64,000 nucleotides of DNA from Ophioderma brevispina (GCA_023653785.1 JAMKCH010084933.1:62001-126000); one strand, 5' to 3'. Counted from the stretch's first letter, positions 11,601-24,110 are shown. Made by a program: numbers and translations. The notes: a model not told the origin generated them from the letters alone.

Positions 11601-12700
11601 CCTGAGGATACTCTGGAAGAAGAAGGATATACCTCTGTCATGGAGGGTAGGTGAAGCTCTCCTTATCCCAAAAGAGAAAGACATCTAAACCTGAGCTGTG
11701 TAGAAATATTACTTTGACCAATGTCAGTGAAAAGATGTTTTCCCAACCGCATCCTAACATTTATGGTACAGAATGGATACTGTTATAGACCAGGCTATTC
11801 AGAACAAAACAATAACAACAACAAAAACCCTTAATGCCAAGCAAAATGTAAGGGAGATTGTGGTTGCGTGGCTTGATCTAGCAAATGTGTATGGATCTGT
11901 ATCTCACAACTTGATACCGTTTGCTCTGGAATGGTACCACATCCCCTCTGATATGCGAGAGCTGATACACAACTACTATAATAAGCTGTTTGTGAGAGTA
12001 CGCACTCAGAAGTGGACAACTGACTGGTTCATGTACCAAATTGGTTTATTCCAAGAGTGCCCTGTATCAGTGGTGCTCTTTCTGATCGTGCTTAACCTGT
12101 TGCTAGATCTGCTGAAGACAAAACATGATATTGGTTACAAACTGAAGAATAGGAACTTCAAACAGACTCAGAAAGCCTATGCAGATGACCTCACCATATT
12201 AGCTGGTAGTGGGTAGATAGATGCAAAGAGCTACTACAACTAGTAAAGACCTTCCTACCAGACCAATGAAGGCGAAGCCTACAAAGTATAAAATCCTGGC
12301 CATGAAGAAGATCCATTTGGTTCGTCAGAATGCGAAAGAATCAACATCCCCTTCATCCACCAGACATCCATGAGGTTCCTTGGCCAAGAGATCTAAGGGC
12401 CTCAGTGACAAAGAGATGAGATCATGTGTGGCGACCAAGTTAAAGGATCTCTTAGAGAAGAGTGGCAGTGTCCAGGTTAAAAGCATAGGGAATTTTTTTG
12501 GATATATGGAAATTCTTCATCTACTGCTTCCCCATATCATTTGCCAAGAATCTAGAAGCTCTTTATACGATACCCGAAGAAGTGCGCAACTAAAGCAGCT
12601 AAAGGACCTTTCTATCCACCTAAAATGTATGCGAGTTATGAAGTATCACATTTTGCAGACCATAGTGGTCCACTCTCATCAACCTCACGGAATGTGGGGT
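11601..12700 (+). pseudogene. Non-LTR-type reverse transcriptase relic, LDLANAYGS family
   Basis: Open frame 11773-12216 contains VVAWLDLANVYGSVSHNLIP (RT block with the first catalytic Asp), then EWYHIPSDMRELIHNYY, then IGLFQECPVSVVLF (a worn GI..GC.iSv.LF block) and KAYADDLTILAGSG (YADD box intact). Just upstream, the same strand reads SWRVGEALLIPKEKD (around 11660-11690), the block that precedes the RT core. A further open frame (12380-12703) ends with text resembling the LY...qL.LP..s...E.Kv.K.R segment seen after the RT in this family. Stops at 11688 and beyond, plus frameshifts after 12216, show it is dead. The family is known to me from predicted RT proteins of marine animals, but I cannot place it in a named clade. 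Confidence 0.65.
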
Positions 12701-13210
12701 TGACACACCAACTTGAATAGTGCAATCCATCGGGGCAATAGTGCTTATGGTGCGGAAAACAAATAAAAAGTTTCTGAGAAAAACGGGTTCGATTTATAAC
12801 GATAGTGTGTCGCTAAAATTTGTTTTGATTTCAAAGAAACTGTATAGAAATTATAATTAATTAAAAGTTTAAATTATATCCTGATATATATTTTGAAAGT
12901 TAAATAACAGCCTTAAAGTGCACAAAATATGGTTCCAAGAAATAGGGTGATGTGGCGTTTTGCTCTGACGAAGTGACGTACACACTATACGCCAGCATAT
13001 CCCATTAATATAATATTACAATATTGAACAGTACAATATTTACGTACGCCAATACACCATATGCCAAATCAATGAATGAAATTACCAATTTATTAATTTT
13101 GGGCTTCCAGACTAATTGAAAAATAGTTGAAATTGAAATTGAAAAAAAAACAATAATTAGAACCAATTGTCCAAATATCACCAAATTGATCAAAATTGGA
13201 CATACGTCAC
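12701..13210. other. Unassigned AT-rich sequence
   Basis: No gene. A dense cluster of short AT palindromes occurs near 13000-13035 (tacaatattgaacagtac and similar). Confidence 0.4.
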
Positions 13211-13390
13211 TATATCCCAAACGCCCCTTAATCGCTTGAAAACCCACTTTACAAAAATCACGGAGCGGACCACTACCTTGCGTCAGTGGGAAATTGCTGA
13301 CAACAAAAATACCACTACCTCACTTTTTGCGGTGATTGTCAGATTTCCCTCTTGGGACGTTAGGGATATATTTCTACCGACGAATGTATA
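13211..13390 (+). repeat. Dispersed repeat, copy 1 (shared with 41141-41395)
   Basis: Shares in order tatatccc, then atcacggagcggaccactac (ttg), then ctacctcac, ttgcggtgattgtcag, and a final gacgaatgt with the copy at 41141-41395. The class is unknown. Confidence 0.6.
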
Positions 13391-14380
13391 ATAACATGGC
13401 GGGTGAAGTTCAATGGCATGTCCTGCGATATGTTGTGAAATATTCCGTTTTTAAAAGCACATTCAATCACATTACATTGCTCATAGGAATATAAGAGCAC
13501 TGTCGAAAATCTAAGCGCATAAGTACCCGGGGCCCATTTGATTGGTATTTTATTTTCAATGTATAGACAAAGGGGCCGCACTACTATATAACTGTCTATA
13601 TTTCATTTTGAATTCAATTTGTGAAGATTTCGACATTTTAGTTATATCGATATAAAAGAAAGCAAGACCTTTCTTACTATTCCTATAATGCAAGTTTACC
13701 GAGGGGGTTCTGTCCGTTATAAGCAGTGCATTTCAAGCGGACACCGTTTGGCTGTACAAGGTTTACACTTCTAGAATAGCGCCATTGTGTGACAATGGAT
13801 CTAGTGAAAATGACAGAACACCTTCACCCCAACAAATCTTAACACTTCTTTCATTGCATTCTTTTACCTTTTCCATTTTCTAAATAAAAAAAAAAAAAAA
13901 AAAAAACAAAAAAAAAAAACAACCAATACTGACTTGAATGGGTGTGATTTATATAGGAGAAAACTAGGACTATTGAACCCTCTAACCCCGGAGCTTACAT
14001 GTGTAACACATCTCAAGTACAAAAGGGATTTCCAGAGGTCCGCTTTTGTTCAAATTGGTTGTAAATTGTTTATTTGTAACTAGATAAGAAAACATTAGAT
14101 TTTTTTGTCAAGATTCAATAGAGACTAGTAACCGCTCATACACTTTGTAGTTCTAGTCAAATTTTCATTCTAATTATGCATATAAATCATAGACAGTGCA
14201 GTCAATAAGTTTTCGGCTCATGTACCATAACGAACATTGATACCATTGTTATAAGAACGAATAAGTCCTAAAATTTTCCCCATGTGACCTGAATGCTATT
14301 TACCTCTAAACTGTTGAACTTGCAGATTGTGTCAACTTATAGACCCATCAACCAATTAATCCTTAGACCGTTTGAGGACA
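13391..14380. other. Unassigned region with poly-A/AC run
   Basis: An A-rich run (about 13886-13920, roughly 22 A, C, 12 A) is the only distinct feature. The phrase gaaccctctaacccc near 13975 resembles the end of the TTAA MITE at 2805, but no matching right end was found. Confidence 0.4.
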
Positions 14381-14381
14381 T

Positions 14382-14513
14382 GTGTGGTCTAGTGGATATG
14401 AAACGGCTGACTCTTGATCTGGAGGTTGTGGGTTAGAGCCCTCTTCGCCAACCGTGTTGTTGCCTTGAGCACGGTGGTTTGTTTCACTTGCACCATCGAC
14501 GAAAAAAAAAAAA
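14382..14513 (+). mobile_element. tRNA-derived SINE with A12 tail
   Basis: A tRNA-like head (14382-14450) carries an A-box-like tggtctagtgga and a B-box-like gggttagagccc, the usual internal RNA polymerase III promoter pair. The body includes ttgccttgagcacggtgg, similar to the conserved part shared by many animal SINEs. A 12-A tail ends the element at 14502-14513. The tRNA head is too degenerate to name the parental tRNA with confidence. Target duplications could not be defined. Confidence 0.65.
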
Positions 14514-14590
14514 CACAATTCGAGGGGATATTAAAACCATAAGTGCTGGTAAGGATTGTGCTCTTTAGGCCAAAACTGTTTTATGATTTG

Positions 14591-15409
14591 ACCCAACAAC
14601 AAATTCCAACAGAACAAATTTTGGTGTTAATATTACCTACTGGGAAAATAGTCCAAAAAATAATATATTAAAAAGTCTACCAAAATCAACCTAGTGGAAA
14701 TTTAAAATAGGGGGCAACGTTTGTACAGGGGTAAAAATAGAATTGTTTCGAATTGATTTAAATGATGTACCGATTTATTGGGCCACTCCTAACGTTTAAA
14801 AAAAGGTATATTGGCCCCTATCGCTCTTTAGTTTTTAGGAATACAGGCCAACAACTGTTCAAGTTCATCCTGGGGTAAAATTCATAGACTGTTCAATTTG
14901 TGGATCGGACTGGGTTGTCAACTGTTATTTTCCACTAATAATTATGTAAATAGATCTTTGTTTGAACTTTCTATATAAGAATTACAGAGCTATGACTAGT
15001 GACCTCCCATGGACCCTGTAGTCCCGTCACATTTTGCGTACAATTATTCAACGAATATTGTGGATGGTGCAACCAGTATATTTTTCCGGGTTCTGTACCA
15101 TTAGACGACAATTTGACACCTTTTTTTTACTACGCAATGGATATATCTGAAATTTAACCCCCATTGTGACCTGAACCTATTTGACTCATACTATACCGTT
15201 TTTTAATCCTGGAATGTAACGAACACGTTGGGATACTTTTCGACGCGTTTGATAATTTTCATAATTTTAATACCCCTGTATAAACCTTACCCCTTAAAAT
15301 ATATGTTCCACTCCTTTGATTTTTAGTAGACTTTTGATATGTTGTTTTTTAAAGGTATTCTCAATCCAATTCTGTTGGAATTGATTCTGTTGCAATTAGT
15401 GTTGGGTTT
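14591..15409. mobile_element. Foldback element (~0.8 kb), copy A
   Basis: Long inverted arms: the left begins gacccaacaacaaattcc(aacagaa) and the right ends ttctgttggaatt...gtgttgggtt. Inside, the left arm text aaaagtctaccaaaatcaac, ttaaaatag and gtacaggggta is matched by the reverse complement of the right arm over roughly 190 bases. The inner phrase gacaatttgacacc near 15105 is shared with the other foldback copies. No coding capacity. Its outermost termini differ from those at 51768 and 58826, so it is a diverged subfamily. Confidence 0.7.
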
Positions 15410-17289
15410 ACGGCAGCATTCCTTCTATTTTGACTGGGCCTAGTATGCTAGGTGAAGGGAAATGATTATGACGAATTTCCTGATGGTAGCGTAATCATAA
15501 TTATCAGCAACAGCGCCGTGATCTGTAGTGAAATCTCTTGATAAATCCCGTGTACATCACTTCTAATGTGAATGGATAATTGTAGTTATTTACAAATGGT
15601 TATATACAGATTTATGTACACATGTCAACCTCTTACATCACTGTTGTTGTGTTCTTAAAGCTTGTTGTTTCCAGTGTTAAATACGCTTATGTCTATGAGC
15701 ATGCTACATTTGTGCTTAGCAAGAATGAGGGCGTACGTAAATCAGTTTACGGGATTTGTTTAAGCTAAAGGTTACTAGCTCTCATTGCAAAATTCGTACG
15801 ATCAACGTTTTTCCATACATGTGCTTGATGTAAATAAATGTTATCTCCGAGAGTCCAATATCCTCGTCTGAAAGTGAATTATTCTGAGGTTGGTACACAA
15901 CAATTGGGATGTAGAAACCAAGGCGATTGCCTTTCACCGCCAAGGAGTGCTTTTAAAACTCGCGCTAAATCCATGTAGACAGTATTAGTGAACTGCTCAG
16001 CCGTGTTACGTCAGAATGTCGAGATACTGGTGCTAATTATGTGTTTGTAACTAACATTGGGGTGATATGCTCTATACATTTGCTCAAACTTAATTACAAA
16101 ATAAAGTATGATTTTAAATTTTCTTTTGGGTGCTTGCGCGTTGACCTCATTATTCAATCCAATGCGATCTCTGGTCCATCTATACGACATCCGAATGTTC
16201 AATCTATACAAAATGATTTTCTTTAAATGATATACACATGGAATGTTTTGAATAACCGCAAATTCATCCCACCAACCTGGCGTAAACAGGCGGGGGGGTG
16301 GGCAAAGTGCCCCCTCTGACCGACTTTGCCGAAAAAATGTGCACAAATCATGCCGAAATCAGCCTTTTTTAAACCGCTCTGACCGGGAAAATTGGGGGCC
16401 TTTTTTTACCCTCAGTCAACGGCACTTCTTGGTGAGTCGCTCTCAACGTCCATCAAAGTCAACGATCAGCACATCAACCCCTAATTAGTTTCTTTTCTTT
16501 TGAGAGGAATCAGTTTTTGTGGATATTGACTTATTCCCATATGGGGATTTTTCTAATGCCCTATAAACATAAAACTGCTTGCGGTTTCGTTTTAACCAAA
16601 AAAAAACATAAATCAATAAAATTGTTTTGATTGTCCATAGATGACTTTTTAGAGTTGGTCGGTCGGTTCGGATTTTTTTTTTTAATGTCAATAGCAAACT
16701 GTATTGAAACATGTTTGTTTGTATTTAATAAGTTAATCAAACACACAAATCAAGTTGATTCTTACTAAAAATGCATCTTTGTACATTATTAGAAAGTGTT
16801 TACAAATCATCTTTTTTACATTTCAGAAAGTTAAATTGAAAAAAAAAAAAATTAGGATTTTCAAAATTAGGGTCGGTATTCTTGTTTGCACAGTACAAGG
16901 AAAAAAATCTTCGCTGATTTTCAAAATTAGGTCGTCGATGAGGAACAATCAACAACTTTTTTTTGGTCCTTAAGGTTTTGGTTCATCTGTAAAGTTTTCG
17001 CAATTATAACCTGAAGAACTTTATTGTGGCCTATTACGTGTATATACAGTGTGCCCTGTGTATTGTTGCTGTGGGCCGCCGAATCATGTTTTATGCACAG
17101 TTTATCATAACGAATTTAAAGATTCATCCAATTCCAACTCAACTTCAACCTGGACTGATCTTACCTGAAAGAAGTTTAACACTTCCGAGTACCAATTTCC
17201 CGTTTGTGCAACGGAGAGAAATTGGTAAATAAATATTGCAATTTACAAATAGATTCAGAAACTGAAACGACATTGTTATGCAAACAAAA
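15410..17289. other. Unassigned region
   Basis: No gene recognised. The phrase gattttcaaaattagg occurs twice about 60 bases apart (near 16856 and 16917). A GC-rich patch at 16265-16325 with a G-run may be an unclassified repeat fragment. Open frames at 16011-16346 (-) and 16041-16226 (+) overlap antisense and show no domain. Confidence 0.4.
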
Positions 17290-18815
17290 AAAAGGGAAAA
17301 AGTTCTGGATTTGATGACATAAAAGCCGCTGTTATAAAATTTTGTCAAAGATATTATTGCAACACCTTTACCCATATATTCAATTTATCGTTATCTTCCG
17401 GAGTCTTTCCAAATACATTAAAAATTGCGAGTTCACTCCTATTTACAAAGCTGCAATGAAAATACTTTTAGTAATTATAGCCTATATCTCAATCTGCCTG
17501 TGTTTTCACATTTTTGGACGTATTGTAACACAACTTTTTAATATAATTCTGTTCTCGCTCAGTCTTATTAACGATAATCAATTTGGTTTTCGTCCTGGTA
17601 GGTCAGCTTATAATGCAAATTCGTAACACTTAAAAATTATAATCTGAACTTTGATAATATCTCACACACACTTGAGTCTTTCTGGACCTCTCGAAGGCCT
17701 TCGATACCTTAAATCAGGATCTTCCTCACTCCAAACTCGAGCCAAAAAACTACAAAAAAAATTGGGGTTGGGGGGGGGGTTGGGGGGGTTCGAGGGTGCC
17801 TTCGAGTGGTTTCAGAAATTACTTATTTAACCGATATCAATATGGTCAATTATAATAAGCATGACTCGTCACATTCCTTAATAACCTGCGGTGTGGTCCT
17901 CAATGATCAATTTTGGGACCTCTTTTATTTCTTTAATATTATGATATCGTTTATTCCTCTAAATTTTCCTTCTTTACTTTATTTGCCGATGAATACAAAC
18001 CTGATTTCTTCTCATACTAATTTCACTATCTAATATCTCCACAAATTCTTGAGCTTAACACATGTGTGCTCTTGGCTTAAAGCCAATAAATTATCTTTGA
18101 ATAACTGACAAAACTAACTACATTTTGTTTCAAAACTACACAGTCTCGCAAATACCATTCAACTTTGATATGAAAATTGACAATATTTAGTTATTTCCAA
18201 AATTCCTCATACGAAGTTTCTCGGTATTATTTTAGATGAACATATTTAACATGGAAGCCTAAAACTTTTGTATTTCTAACTTGGTATCTAAATATCTGTG
18301 TATCTTATTCCGTTTGAACATTCTCTACCCCTGACACTTTTTCATTTATACATTTATTTATGCCGCATGTTCTATATTTAATTTAATTTTGGGCGAATCA
18401 AAACAATTGTATCTTAACCATAATTCATGACACAAAAAAAATTAATCGTTTATTCACAGGCTTCCATTATCTAGCTCACTCTCCTCCTTTTTTTGGGTCA
18501 ATTAAATACTTTATCTAATTTATGGTATCCACAAACCCCTTCAAAGTTGCAATTTTTTTATGTACAATATTTCACCATTTAACTTCCCAATTTATTTTCA
18601 AATTACTTTTTATATACATGGTGGCCAAATTCATAATTATCCTACCCGTAGATCTAGGGAGTATCATTTAGCTACTTCAACATCTCACTAGCCCGAAATA
18701 CGCTATCGGTGTCAGGGGTCCCTTATTATGGCGAACCATTCCATATGAAATATTATTAATTCTACTTCTCTGTTTAAATTTAAGTCAAGCTATAAACACA
18801 TTTATTGTCTGCTTT
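17290..18815 (+). pseudogene. CR1/Jockey-type LINE reverse transcriptase relic
   Basis: Reading across frames gives the full order of a CR1/Jockey-group RT: SGFDDIKAAVIKFC (about 17304), LSSGVFPNTLKIA (near 17395), TPIYKA (near 17435), NDNQFGFRPGRSAYNA (within frame 17342-17626), FLDLSKAFDTLNQD (about 17678-17718), a corrupted GVPQGSILGPLLF block starting CGVVLND (about 17887) and FADEYKP at 17981 where FADDT is expected, so the second catalytic Asp pair is damaged. Downstream come FLGIILDEHLTWKP (about 18210-18255), a GFHYLAHSPPFF block (about 18460) and RGPLLWRTIPYEI (about 18715-18755). The 3' UTR probably runs to about 19170. A G-rich tract at 17764-17790 interrupts it. Many stops; inactive. 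Confidence 0.85.
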
Positions 18816-19985
18816 CATTATACTGTTCTTACTTCATTATTATTATTATTAATATTATTAGACCTTTTGTGCTGCATTGTGATTGTATTTTCTGCTTTGT
18901 TTACTTTTATTACCTTTGAATTCAATTTTAAACATATATTGATTCTATTAAAGTCAGCCTACATCTTAAATGTTTGCACCTTTGTCTGTTATGTCTTGTA
19001 CATCACCATGTCCTTGTCTTATGTCCTGTCCTTGTCTATTGCACTGGTATTGTCCAGGGTGACCAATACGATCGAGCTCTGCTTTGGTTTGAATGTTCTC
19101 CCTCGCTATATGTCCCATTTATTGTAATCTGCTTTTGTATGGAAAATAATAACTGAACCTGAAACTTTGAATATGCAAAAACATGACAAATGACCTAAGG
19201 CCATATGAGGGTGATATGAATTCAATCTTTTTACATAAATGGGAATTTTGTACGCCGTTTACTCTCTTGTTAATTACATTGCCTGCATATGACATTATCT
19301 AACATTATACCCCTTAAATCTTTGTCCAATCTGTTGACGCCAATACTGATATTTTTCAGGACTTGAGGTTCGTGGGTGTTAAAAAAGACAAGTATTTGTG
19401 TGTACGCGTCGCTATATATGTTTTGTGTTTTATTTCTAAAAATTTAAAGGTAGTAAAAAAATGTGTCCAAAGATGTCAGGTCTGGCACTCAAGCCCAGTC
19501 GGGGCTCTTAAAGAAATGGATTATTATCATATTGGAATTGTCCAGAAGCTATATAGTGGCAAATGTTGAAAAAAAAACGCCATGTGTTAACGTATGTGAT
19601 GGCAAAGCAGCAGCCTTTTAAACGGATACATTCCTTGTATTTTTTAAATTGTGTGTCACCTTAACTTTGACCATAGTTCAATTTCACTCCTTCCAACACT
19701 GGCATTGTTGGTGAATCAAATTCAGATTTAAGAGCATGGACGGAAGCGCAGTATTTTCTTAGAATCCAGAACAGTAAGCAAACAGGGCAAATTTTTGGGG
19801 TAGACCAGAAGTTACAAATGTGCAAATTTATTTGGCCGGAAACTTACTATGGCCCAGACTATTTTTTACGTGACTTTGCGAGCAGTCTATAGCAGGAATT
19901 CGCATATATCGGGTTGCTCAAGACATAATCTAGTAGTACATTGTGGAAAACGGTATTATTTTGTGAAAATTTCATCTTACAATCT
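18816..19985. other. LINE 3' UTR (to ~19170) then unassigned
   Basis: An ATT microsatellite (about 18838-18862) lies at the end of the LINE coding relic. The open frame 18867-19127 is low-complexity hydrophobic sequence from the 3' UTR. From 19170 to 19985 nothing is recognised; the frame at 19363-19569 has no domain. Confidence 0.45.
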
Positions 19986-20816
19986 TGCAACCAGGTTTTT
20001 CTAAATCAAAATTGTATGAGGATTCCAAAAAATCTGGGTGTCATTTTTAAATGTGTTCTTGGAGAATTCTAGGCGGGGGGGGAGGAAGGTTTTCACTGGT
20101 TTATAAAGGGGGAAAAATATAAAGAGGGGGCAAAAGTGTTTAAAGTATAACATCATGGTCAGTACCTTTCAAGGATTACAGAAAGGTATAGTTTGCCTAC
20201 CTGAGGGTTATAGTACAAGAGTTACAGGAGAAAACGGGTTCAAGTGTCAACTGGGGTTAAAATTTCAGATTCATCGGTTGTTCTAAAAATGGTGTCAAAT
20301 GTTCGTCTTATGTACAGAAGCCGAAAATAAAAAGGTTTCGCGTTGTCAATATCCGTTTGTTTGAAACATAAGAGGGCAAATATGGCCATGGTCCAAGGGT
20401 CTATGGGAGGAGACCACAAGTCAGATCTCTAAAAGTCTCACTTTGACAAAGGTGTGACACACACGAATTCTTATAGTACATTTCTGGTTTAGTATGACCA
20501 ATGAACAAGATTTAAACCAGTTTGCAACAAAATCGGACCATTTCTATAAATAATGACCTTGAAACTTTATGGAGGGCCGATTGCTACTAAAACAATAGGT
20601 CGTAAATATGGCAAATATACCTTTTTAGAAAACCTTATGAAGCAGCCGAACAGACTGGTATAAATTTTAAAACAATTTTAAACACTTTTATTGTTTACCA
20701 CCTGTAAAATTTTGCACCATTATTTAAAACCCACAAGAACATTTAAAAAATGACACCATGATTTTCAGATCCTCCATGAAATTCTGTATTGGAAAACTTG
20801 GGTCAAAATTCGTATA
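19986..20816. mobile_element. Foldback element (~0.8 kb), copy B
   Basis: Inverted arms: left text aaccaggtttttctaaatc, atgaggattcc and gtgtcatttttaaatgtg (to about 20075) is matched by the reverse complement of 20740-20816. The centre contains gtatgaccaatgaacaag and accagtttgcaacaaaatcg (about 20500-20545), closely matching gtatgaccagaacaataa and accagtttcgacaaaatctg in the copy at 51768. No coding capacity. Confidence 0.7.
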
Positions 20817-21765
20817 TGACAAAAAAAACTAACCAAAACATCCATTACATTTCCCCATGTACTATAGACGTTTTAAGGCTTGTTAAATTCAATTTAATGA
20901 ATTAAAACTGCACATTGTTCATTGATGATGCGGACAATTGCCCTAGATGACCTAAGAAAGCATCTGCAGGAAGTGTATTTCAATTGTTTATTTCAATTCA
21001 AACTCACCTGCAAGGTTTTGACAGCAAGCGGGTTAATGACCTCGATTATTTCGAAAAATGAGTTGCGATATAAATGTCGATTATTACATTTTGTACATGG
21101 GACCGACGACTTTACCACCCGTCCGAAAAAAGGGATGTTTCACTGTTCGTGCCCAATCAAGTGAAAACATGGGGAGCGTGGCTCCGATATATGTCCATAG
21201 GTCTTGAAATAGAGGAATGCTGGTATTTCTGATAAGCAGCCAATCTTGTGGGCAACACAACACTTGCCCCACTTTACACTTACCGAACATAAAGAAACAT
21301 AATAGAATGTGGTCCGCGGTGCAAAGCAAGATACTTCCCCGAGCTACTTCTACCTCATAAATGGCCATTGAAAATATAGTTATATAAATATATTGCGAGA
21401 AAGGGGTGATATACAGGAATTTTCCGAGGTGGAGGAAAGCATACACTCAGAGTTCTCCTAACGTGCAGGAGAAGCGTCACTAATTAAATACGTCAATAAA
21501 TGTTGTTGTTTCTAACACAGGCTCAAATAAATTGCCATTCCTCTCATACGGACCAATAAGCTAAGAGATGGTCTAAAAATCTGCTACCTCACCTCAAATA
21601 AGCATCCCCAAGGCTATGTTGTTTTGCAAGATTGATCAACAACCCTCCATAGACATGATAGAGAATCAAGGACTACTTTGGGAGACCAGTGAGAAGGCTT
21701 GGTTCTGTTTGCCGTATAAGGTACCACGTATAGTTACATACAGAAGCGTGCACGGCAGCCATGTA
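20817..21765. other. Unassigned region
   Basis: Overlapping antisense open frames (20922-21164 plus, 21084-21446 minus) have no recognisable domain. No other feature seen. Confidence 0.4.
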
Positions 21766-21769
21766 GCTA

Positions 21770-22185
21770 GTCAATAGGCATACAGATGCGTGTTCGAACA
21801 GGCCAGACAACGTGGACTACGAATGACGTAGGATCTACCATGTTGAGCTATTCAATAGCAGATCACAGATGCGTGTTCAGAACAGGCCATACTACGTGAC
21901 TACGAATGACGTAGGATCTACCATGTTGAGCTATTCAATAGCAGATCACAGATGCGTGTTCAGAACAGGCCATACTACGTGACTACGAATGACGTAGGAT
22001 CTACCATGTTGAGCTATTCAATAGCAGATCACAGATGCGTGTTCAGAACAGGCCATACTACGTGACTACGAATGACGTAGGATCTACCATGTTGAGCTAT
22101 TCAATAGCAGATCACAGATGCGTGTTCAGAACAGGCCAGACTACGTCAGACTACGAATGACGTAGGATCTACCCTAGCCCACTCC
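21770..22185. repeat. 83-bp minisatellite, five copies
   Basis: The phrase acagatgcgtgttc recurs at 21782, 21865, 21948, 22031 and 22114, an exact 83-base period. The middle copies appear identical, while the first and last carry changes. Each unit contains the near-palindrome ctacgaatgacgtag. Confidence 0.95.
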
Positions 22186-22350
22186 AGACTAGCAGAGAGA
22201 AATATGGTTACATTGGGCTGAGCCAGAACCCTGTTTCTTTGTTAAAACACATATTAAAGATTTGCCATTGAAGCTTGGCTAAGCAGTTGCTACGACATCC
22301 ATTAATACAGCAAGCAGCAAATTTCATAAATTCACACTCAAAGTGCACGG

Positions 22351-22422
22351 TCACCGGGTAGCCAATCGTTCGAGGTGAATTGCCACTCACCGGGTAGCCA
22401 ATCGTTCGAGGTGAATTGCCAC
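22351..22422. repeat. 36-bp tandem duplication
   Basis: The unit starting tcaccgggtagccaatcg is present twice in tandem, at 22351 and 22387, with no differences seen. Confidence 0.9.
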
Positions 22423-23095
22423 TGATAATAGACCGGCAGAGCCATGCGGGGTAAATTATGGTCCCAGTCGAAGCTACCCCGATGTCGCTCAGATATGCCA
22501 GACTAGATACACTATAATTACCAGACGTTAGTCTGTATATTGGAATTGGTCTACTTTTGAAAATCCAAAAATGTGCCGACAGAAGACAGTAAGTGTGCAC
22601 GTATTGGGGGTAGGTACTGCCTTTTGCATTGTGAGAAAATTTTGGACTTCTGTCAACGGTTTTGGATAGAGGAAGCGGTGTTTGGAGCTATAAATTGGAT
22701 ATGTTATGTGTTGAAGTCTTCTCCAGGGCCGAAAGGCTTGTTTTGTTTTGTTGTGAAGGAAAAAGGTGGAATTTTGGACGATTTGTGAGGCAAGTAGTTT
22801 CAAGAAATGAAGTACGTCTAGAGACTTGCCAATGTGGAATATTCCATGTTCCTAAATGGGGGGTATCATATTGAGAAAACATAATGAGTGTGTTCGGAGT
22901 GTGTTCGGAGAGAGAGAGGGGTGAATAAAATATAAACTATTTGGAATCTGAAGGCATTTGGGGATGATTTATAACACAGAACATTTTAGATGTATTACTG
23001 AAGAAGAATATAAGTTGTTGTTTTTTTTAATTGGACCAGAATGTTATTTTTTTTTGCAAGATGGTTTCAACTTGCATTGTGGACTAAAGAATGTT
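22423..23095. other. Unassigned region
   Basis: Several overlapping open frames on both strands (22528-22882) are mutually antisense and show no domain. No gene called. Confidence 0.4.
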
Positions 23096-23420
23096 GATGA
23101 ATCAATGAAACAAATCCAATACCCCATAATACATTGTGTCAAATTATCCAAACTAATGCTGGTAAAATAGTGTAATATCACAATTTGTGCATGCAGTCTG
23201 AGGTCTCATCTATTGTGTTATGGGATATGGTGAAATAGATTAAATATTCTAATCTCATAAAGCTTATCACTCTAATTTGTGGTGTCTTAACACTTTGCAG
23301 AACAATCAAGTCATGAAATCCAATATCCCATAATACATCGTGTCAAATTATCCCGTATACACAAGGCATATAGCAGAATAACAGATGTGATCATCAAGGT
23401 CCCATATTGTGTTATGGGAT
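23096..23420. repeat. Two direct copies of a ~205-bp unit
   Basis: Segments starting near 23098 and 23304 share caaatccaatacccca/gaaatccaatatccca, cataatacat(t/c)gtgtcaaatt and a closing attgtgttatgggat. Within each, ccataatacattgtgtca and attgtgttatggg form a partial inverted repeat. Confidence 0.65.
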
Positions 23421-23795
23421 GTAGTGATACATACATTATAATCATGTTATTGTCCTTGGCTCTGCTCCATGGGGCTTCTCTGCTATGCATGGGCCTATAC
23501 TATTTATTGTCATAATTGACCATGTTTATTTCTTGCTAACTAATATATAAAATTTAAATTATTTTGCTTATGCTGTGGATAGAGTTAGTTATAATCCAAA
23601 AAATGTTGTAAATGAGAAAAAATCAGTCCAATTTGACATCTTAAACATGACATGTTGTCAATATAGTTTTTTTAGGTATTTGGAAGACTCTGTACATGTA
23701 GATTGGAAATGTGGGCTGTAAAGAATCAGAGAGAGTGATAGTATGAGAGTGAGGGGGTGAGCAGGGCACTCAACTTTTTTTGGGTACGGATTTGT

Positions 23796-24110
23796 GTGGT
23801 CGACTTCCAACTTAAGAGCTTGGGAACTGATTTGTCTTTTAATAGGGCCCTTAGAATTAGAAAAAAAATTGGAGGAAACTTGGAGGCTTTTGAACTAAAA
23901 TTTGGCTCAAATTCAGCTGAGGAAAAAAAGGGAGAGTGTGAGAGGGCGAGAGACCGAGGGGCACTCTGGGTAGGGATGTGTGCTGCCCGAGTTTTGAACT
24001 TAGGGACTTGGGAACTGATTTTTTGTCTTTTAAATTAGGGCCTTATAAATTGATTTGGAGGAAATATGTAGGCTTTAGAACTCAAATTCGGCTCAAATTA
24101 AGCTTCTGAG
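23796..24110. repeat. Two direct copies of a ~190-bp purine-rich unit
   Basis: Both copies contain acttgggaactgatt, then gtcttttaa(att)agggcc, then ttggaggaaa, ttggaggcttt/gtaggcttt, gaactaaaattt/gaactcaaattc and ggctcaaatt. The open frame 23757-24038 spans the repeat and is not a gene. Confidence 0.65.

Noticed and set aside
13971..13990. gaaccctctaacccc as a third copy of the CCCTCG TTAA MITE
   Set aside because: Neither the internal landmarks nor a right terminus could be found downstream.
21770..22185. Regular repeats considered as a CRISPR array
   Set aside because: The 83-base units are contiguous and near identical with no unique spacers, in a eukaryotic setting; it is a minisatellite.
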